DNA of 64,000 bases from Sinorhizobium sp. B11 (GTDB lineage Bacteria > Pseudomonadota > Alphaproteobacteria > Rhizobiales > Rhizobiaceae): assembly GCA_039725955.1 (NCBI GenBank), contig CP091034.1:558001-622000 (forward strand), written 5' to 3'. Under the pieces are notes generated by a model. It saw nothing but the letters and a program-made list of their open reading frames with translations, did no database searches and was not told the DNA's origin. Below, piece after piece: positions 62,555 to 64,000 of this stretch. How positions within the stretch are numbered: position 1 is the first letter of the stretch; every line of letters begins with the position of its first letter. The position numbers and the translations under genes are program-made.

Positions 62555-63463
62555 ATGACCAGCATCAACACCAATAACGCAGCAATGGCTGCTCTCCAGA
62601 CGCTGCGCGGCATCAACCAGGGCCTCAACACGACGCAGAACCACGTTTCCTCTGGTTACCGTATCGCCAAGGCTTCCGACAACGCTGCTTACTGGTCGAT
62701 CGCAACGACCATGCGTTCGGACAATAAGGCGCTCTCGGCTGTTTCCGACGCCCTCGGCCTCGGCGCTGCAAAGGTTGACACTGCCTACACCGCCATGGAC
62801 AGCGCTATCGACGTCGTCGGCGAAATCAAGGCCAAGATCGTTGCCGCTACCGAAAACGGCGTCGACAAGAAGAAGGTTCAGGAAGAAATCGACCAGCTGC
62901 AGGACCAGCTGGTAAGCATCGCTCAGTCGGCTTCCTTCTCCGGTGAAAACTGGGTTGCTGGCGCCAGCGGCACGAAGAGCGTTGTTTCTTCCTTCGTTCG
63001 CGATGGCTCGAACGGCGTATCCGTCAAGATGACCGATTACGTCCTGGACAACAGCTCGGTCGGCAACGTCATGTTCGGCATGACCAACGGTCAGGTCGAA
63101 ACCTCCACGGGTATCCTCGGCACCTCCTACGGCCCGACCGGCTCGGTCTACGGCCTCGACATCACCAGCATGACCCTCGGCGACCTCGGCACGGCTCTGA
63201 CGACCGTTGAAAACGCTCTGAAGGCCATGACCTCTGCCGGTGCAAAGCTCGGTTCGATCTCCACCCGCATCACCATGCAGGACGATTTCGTCAACTCGCT
63301 CTCCGACTCGATCGACTCCGGTGTTGGCCGCCTCGTCGACGCCAACATGGAAGAAGAGTCCTCCAAGCTCTCTGCTCTCCAGACGCAGCAGCAGCTCGCG
63401 ATCCAGTCTCTCTCGATCGCCAACTCTTCTTCGCAGAACATCCTGTCGCTCTTCCGCGGCTAA
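62555..63463 (+). CDS. flaB: Flagellin FlaB
   Basis: 302 residues, very close to FlaA: differences cluster in the first 80 residues (NNAAMAALQTLRGINQGL) and near residue 250 (SLSDSIDSGVGRLVDANMEEESSKL); the middle 134 or so residues are identical to FlaA in both protein and DNA. Same D0/D1 ends as FlaA plus a final Gly. Part of the filament, mixed with FlaA and others. Has its own promoter region, leader and terminator. Confidence 0.97.
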   Translation: MTSINTNNAAMAALQTLRGINQGLNTTQNHVSSGYRIAKASDNAAYWSIATTMRSDNKALSAVSDALGLGAAKVDTAYTAMDSAIDVVGEIKAKIVAATENGVDKKKVQEEIDQLQDQLVSIAQSASFSGENWVAGASGTKSVVSSFVRDGSNGVSVKMTDYVLDNSSVGNVMFGMTNGQVETSTGILGTSYGPTGSVYGLDITSMTLGDLGTALTTVENALKAMTSAGAKLGSISTRITMQDDFVNSLSDSIDSGVGRLVDANMEEESSKLSALQTQQQLAIQSLSIANSSSQNILSLFRG

Positions 63464-63515
63464 TAGGATCTCGAAATATAACCCGTCGGGTAACCGGCGG
63501 GTCCTATCGAAATCG

Positions 63516-63546
63516 AGCCGCGCTTCGATGGAGCGCGGCTTTTTTT
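63516..63546 (+). terminator. Rho-independent terminator after flaB
   Basis: Perfect 9-bp stem AGCCGCGCT / AGCGCGGCT (63516-63524 with 63532-63540), 7-base loop and TTTTTT directly after. Separates flaB from flaC. Confidence 0.95.
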
Positions 63547-63554
63547 AATTTCCG

Positions 63555-63570
63555 TTAACGATTGATTAAC
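63555..63570 (+). promoter_or_regulatory. CtrA box upstream of flaC
   Basis: Perfect TTAA-N7-TTAAC followed by CAT, 148 bp upstream of the start, in the same position as the flaB and flaA boxes. Confidence 0.65.
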
Positions 63571-63617
63571 CATATTGCTATTTTCTGCGTCTCAACGAGA
63601 CGACGAGTTAACCAAAT

Positions 63618-63633
63618 TTAAGAACGGGTTAAC
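63618..63633 (+). promoter_or_regulatory. Second CtrA box upstream of flaC
   Basis: Perfect TTAA-N7-TTAAC. Its right half is the conserved GTTAAC directly before AGGCATGAAG, the motif seen upstream of flaB as well, where the left half is not conserved. Confidence 0.5.
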
Positions 63634-63709
63634 AGGCATGAAGGCTGATCGTCGTTCCCGGGCGCTATTCCCGAATGTCCCTTTTATTAATGTCTGCCAA
63701 CAAGGGGCA
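63628..63709 (+). promoter_or_regulatory. Conserved flaC mRNA leader with two hairpins
   Basis: GTTAAC (63628-63633), GGCATGAAGGCTGATCG, hairpin I (CGGG 63659-63662 with CCCG 63670-63673, then AATGTCC) and hairpin II (TGCC 63695-63698 with GGCA 63706-63709) overlapping the AAGGGG ribosome site. Relative to flaA and flaB one base pair of hairpin I is swapped (C-G to G-C), a compensatory change. Confidence 0.65.
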
Positions 63710-63717
63710 ATCATTTC

Positions 63718-64000
63718 ATGACCAGCATTTTGACCAACGTCGCGGCCATGGCCGCTCTCCAGACACTCCGCGGCATCAGCAATAATCTTCAGGATACTCA
63801 AAATCGCGTATCTTCCGGCTATCGCGTTGAAAAGGCAGCAGACAACGCAGCTTATTGGTCCATCGCAACGACCATGCGTTCGGACAACAAGGCTCTTTCC
63901 GCAGTCTCCGACGCTCTCGGTCTCGGCGCTGCAAAGGTCGACACGGCCTACACGGCCATGGACAACGCCATCGACGTCGTCAGCGAAATCAAGTCCAAGA
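63718..64000 (+). CDS. flaC: Flagellin FlaC (partial, cut by window end)
   Basis: The first 94 residues of a third flagellin: SILTNVAAMAALQTLRGISNNLQDTQNRVSSGYRVEKAADNAAYWSIATTMRSDNKALSAVSDALGLGAAKVDTAYTAMDNAIDVVSEIKSK. The N-terminal D0/D1 domain is as in FlaA/FlaB but the sequence is more diverged, both in protein (NNLQDTQN, VEKAAD) and in silent sites. It runs off the right edge of the window. Confidence 0.95.
   Translation, partial: MTSILTNVAAMAALQTLRGISNNLQDTQNRVSSGYRVEKAADNAAYWSIATTMRSDNKALSAVSDALGLGAAKVDTAYTAMDNAIDVVSEIKSK

Noticed and set aside
1-64000. CRISPR array, insertion sequence, prophage or toxin-antitoxin pair
   Set aside because: No regular direct repeats with spacers, no transposase frames, no phage structural genes, and the small XRE protein at 29660 has no toxin partner.

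Overview
The window is a high-GC alphaproteobacterial chromosome segment whose gene content and order are those of Rhizobium or a close relative (Rhizobiaceae). The evidence is the block DUF2948-hisD-UPF0262-LMW phosphatase-infA-maf-yacG-tRNA-Phe, the rhizobial che operon (icpA-cheS-cheY1-cheA-cheW-cheR-cheB-cheY2-cheD-cheT), the VisN/VisR master regulators, MotE, tandem short flagellins and RIME-type intergenic repeats. I assigned everything by reading the sequence; no database search was run.

Region by region. (1) 1-4357: housekeeping block ending in tRNA-Phe. (2) 4358-5970: a short accessory stretch beside the tRNA with a lone SAM methyltransferase and a small membrane protein. (3) 6157-10933: a bacterial non-homologous end-joining locus, ku / ligD / ku, plus two small genes (DUF2188 and an unknown). 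(4) 11090-17414: metabolic and transport genes (OsmC-like, FAD/NAD(P)-binding protein, EamA transporter, unknown polytopic membrane protein, and a glyoxalase-fold dioxygenase fused to an esterase). (5) 17503-24588: seven clustered signalling genes (REC-kinase-REC hybrid, stand-alone receivers, a membrane PAS kinase with a FixL-like PAS core, a LuxR-type regulator, a soluble kinase). (6) 24684-31561: secDF, a small membrane protein, a CPA2 antiporter, a small HTH protein, an ArnT-like glycosyltransferase and a 37-residue membrane peptide not previously listed. (7) 31998-64000: the chemotaxis/flagellar regulon, running past the right edge.

In the flagellar region one rightward operon holds chemotaxis and fliF, visN-visR follow, a leftward set carries motA-fliM-fliN-fliG and flhB-orf38, and a second rightward run carries flgF-fliI-orf-flgBC-fliE-flgGAI-motE-flgH-fliLP. 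A leftward OGT-type (GT41) glycosyltransferase sits immediately before three tandem flagellin genes flaA, flaB and flaC (the last cut by the window edge), making it a candidate flagellin-modifying enzyme.

The most interesting signal is in the flagellin leaders. Each of the three genes has a TTAA-N7-TTAAC-like (CtrA-type) box about 140-200 bp upstream, a conserved GGCATGAAG(G)CTG motif, a small hairpin with a compensatory base-pair change followed by ATGTCC, and a second hairpin whose 3' arm runs into the Shine-Dalgarno sequence. Together they look like a shared post-transcriptional control element, possibly the target of FlbT. In addition, flaA and flaB share 403 consecutive identical bases, which points to recent gene conversion.
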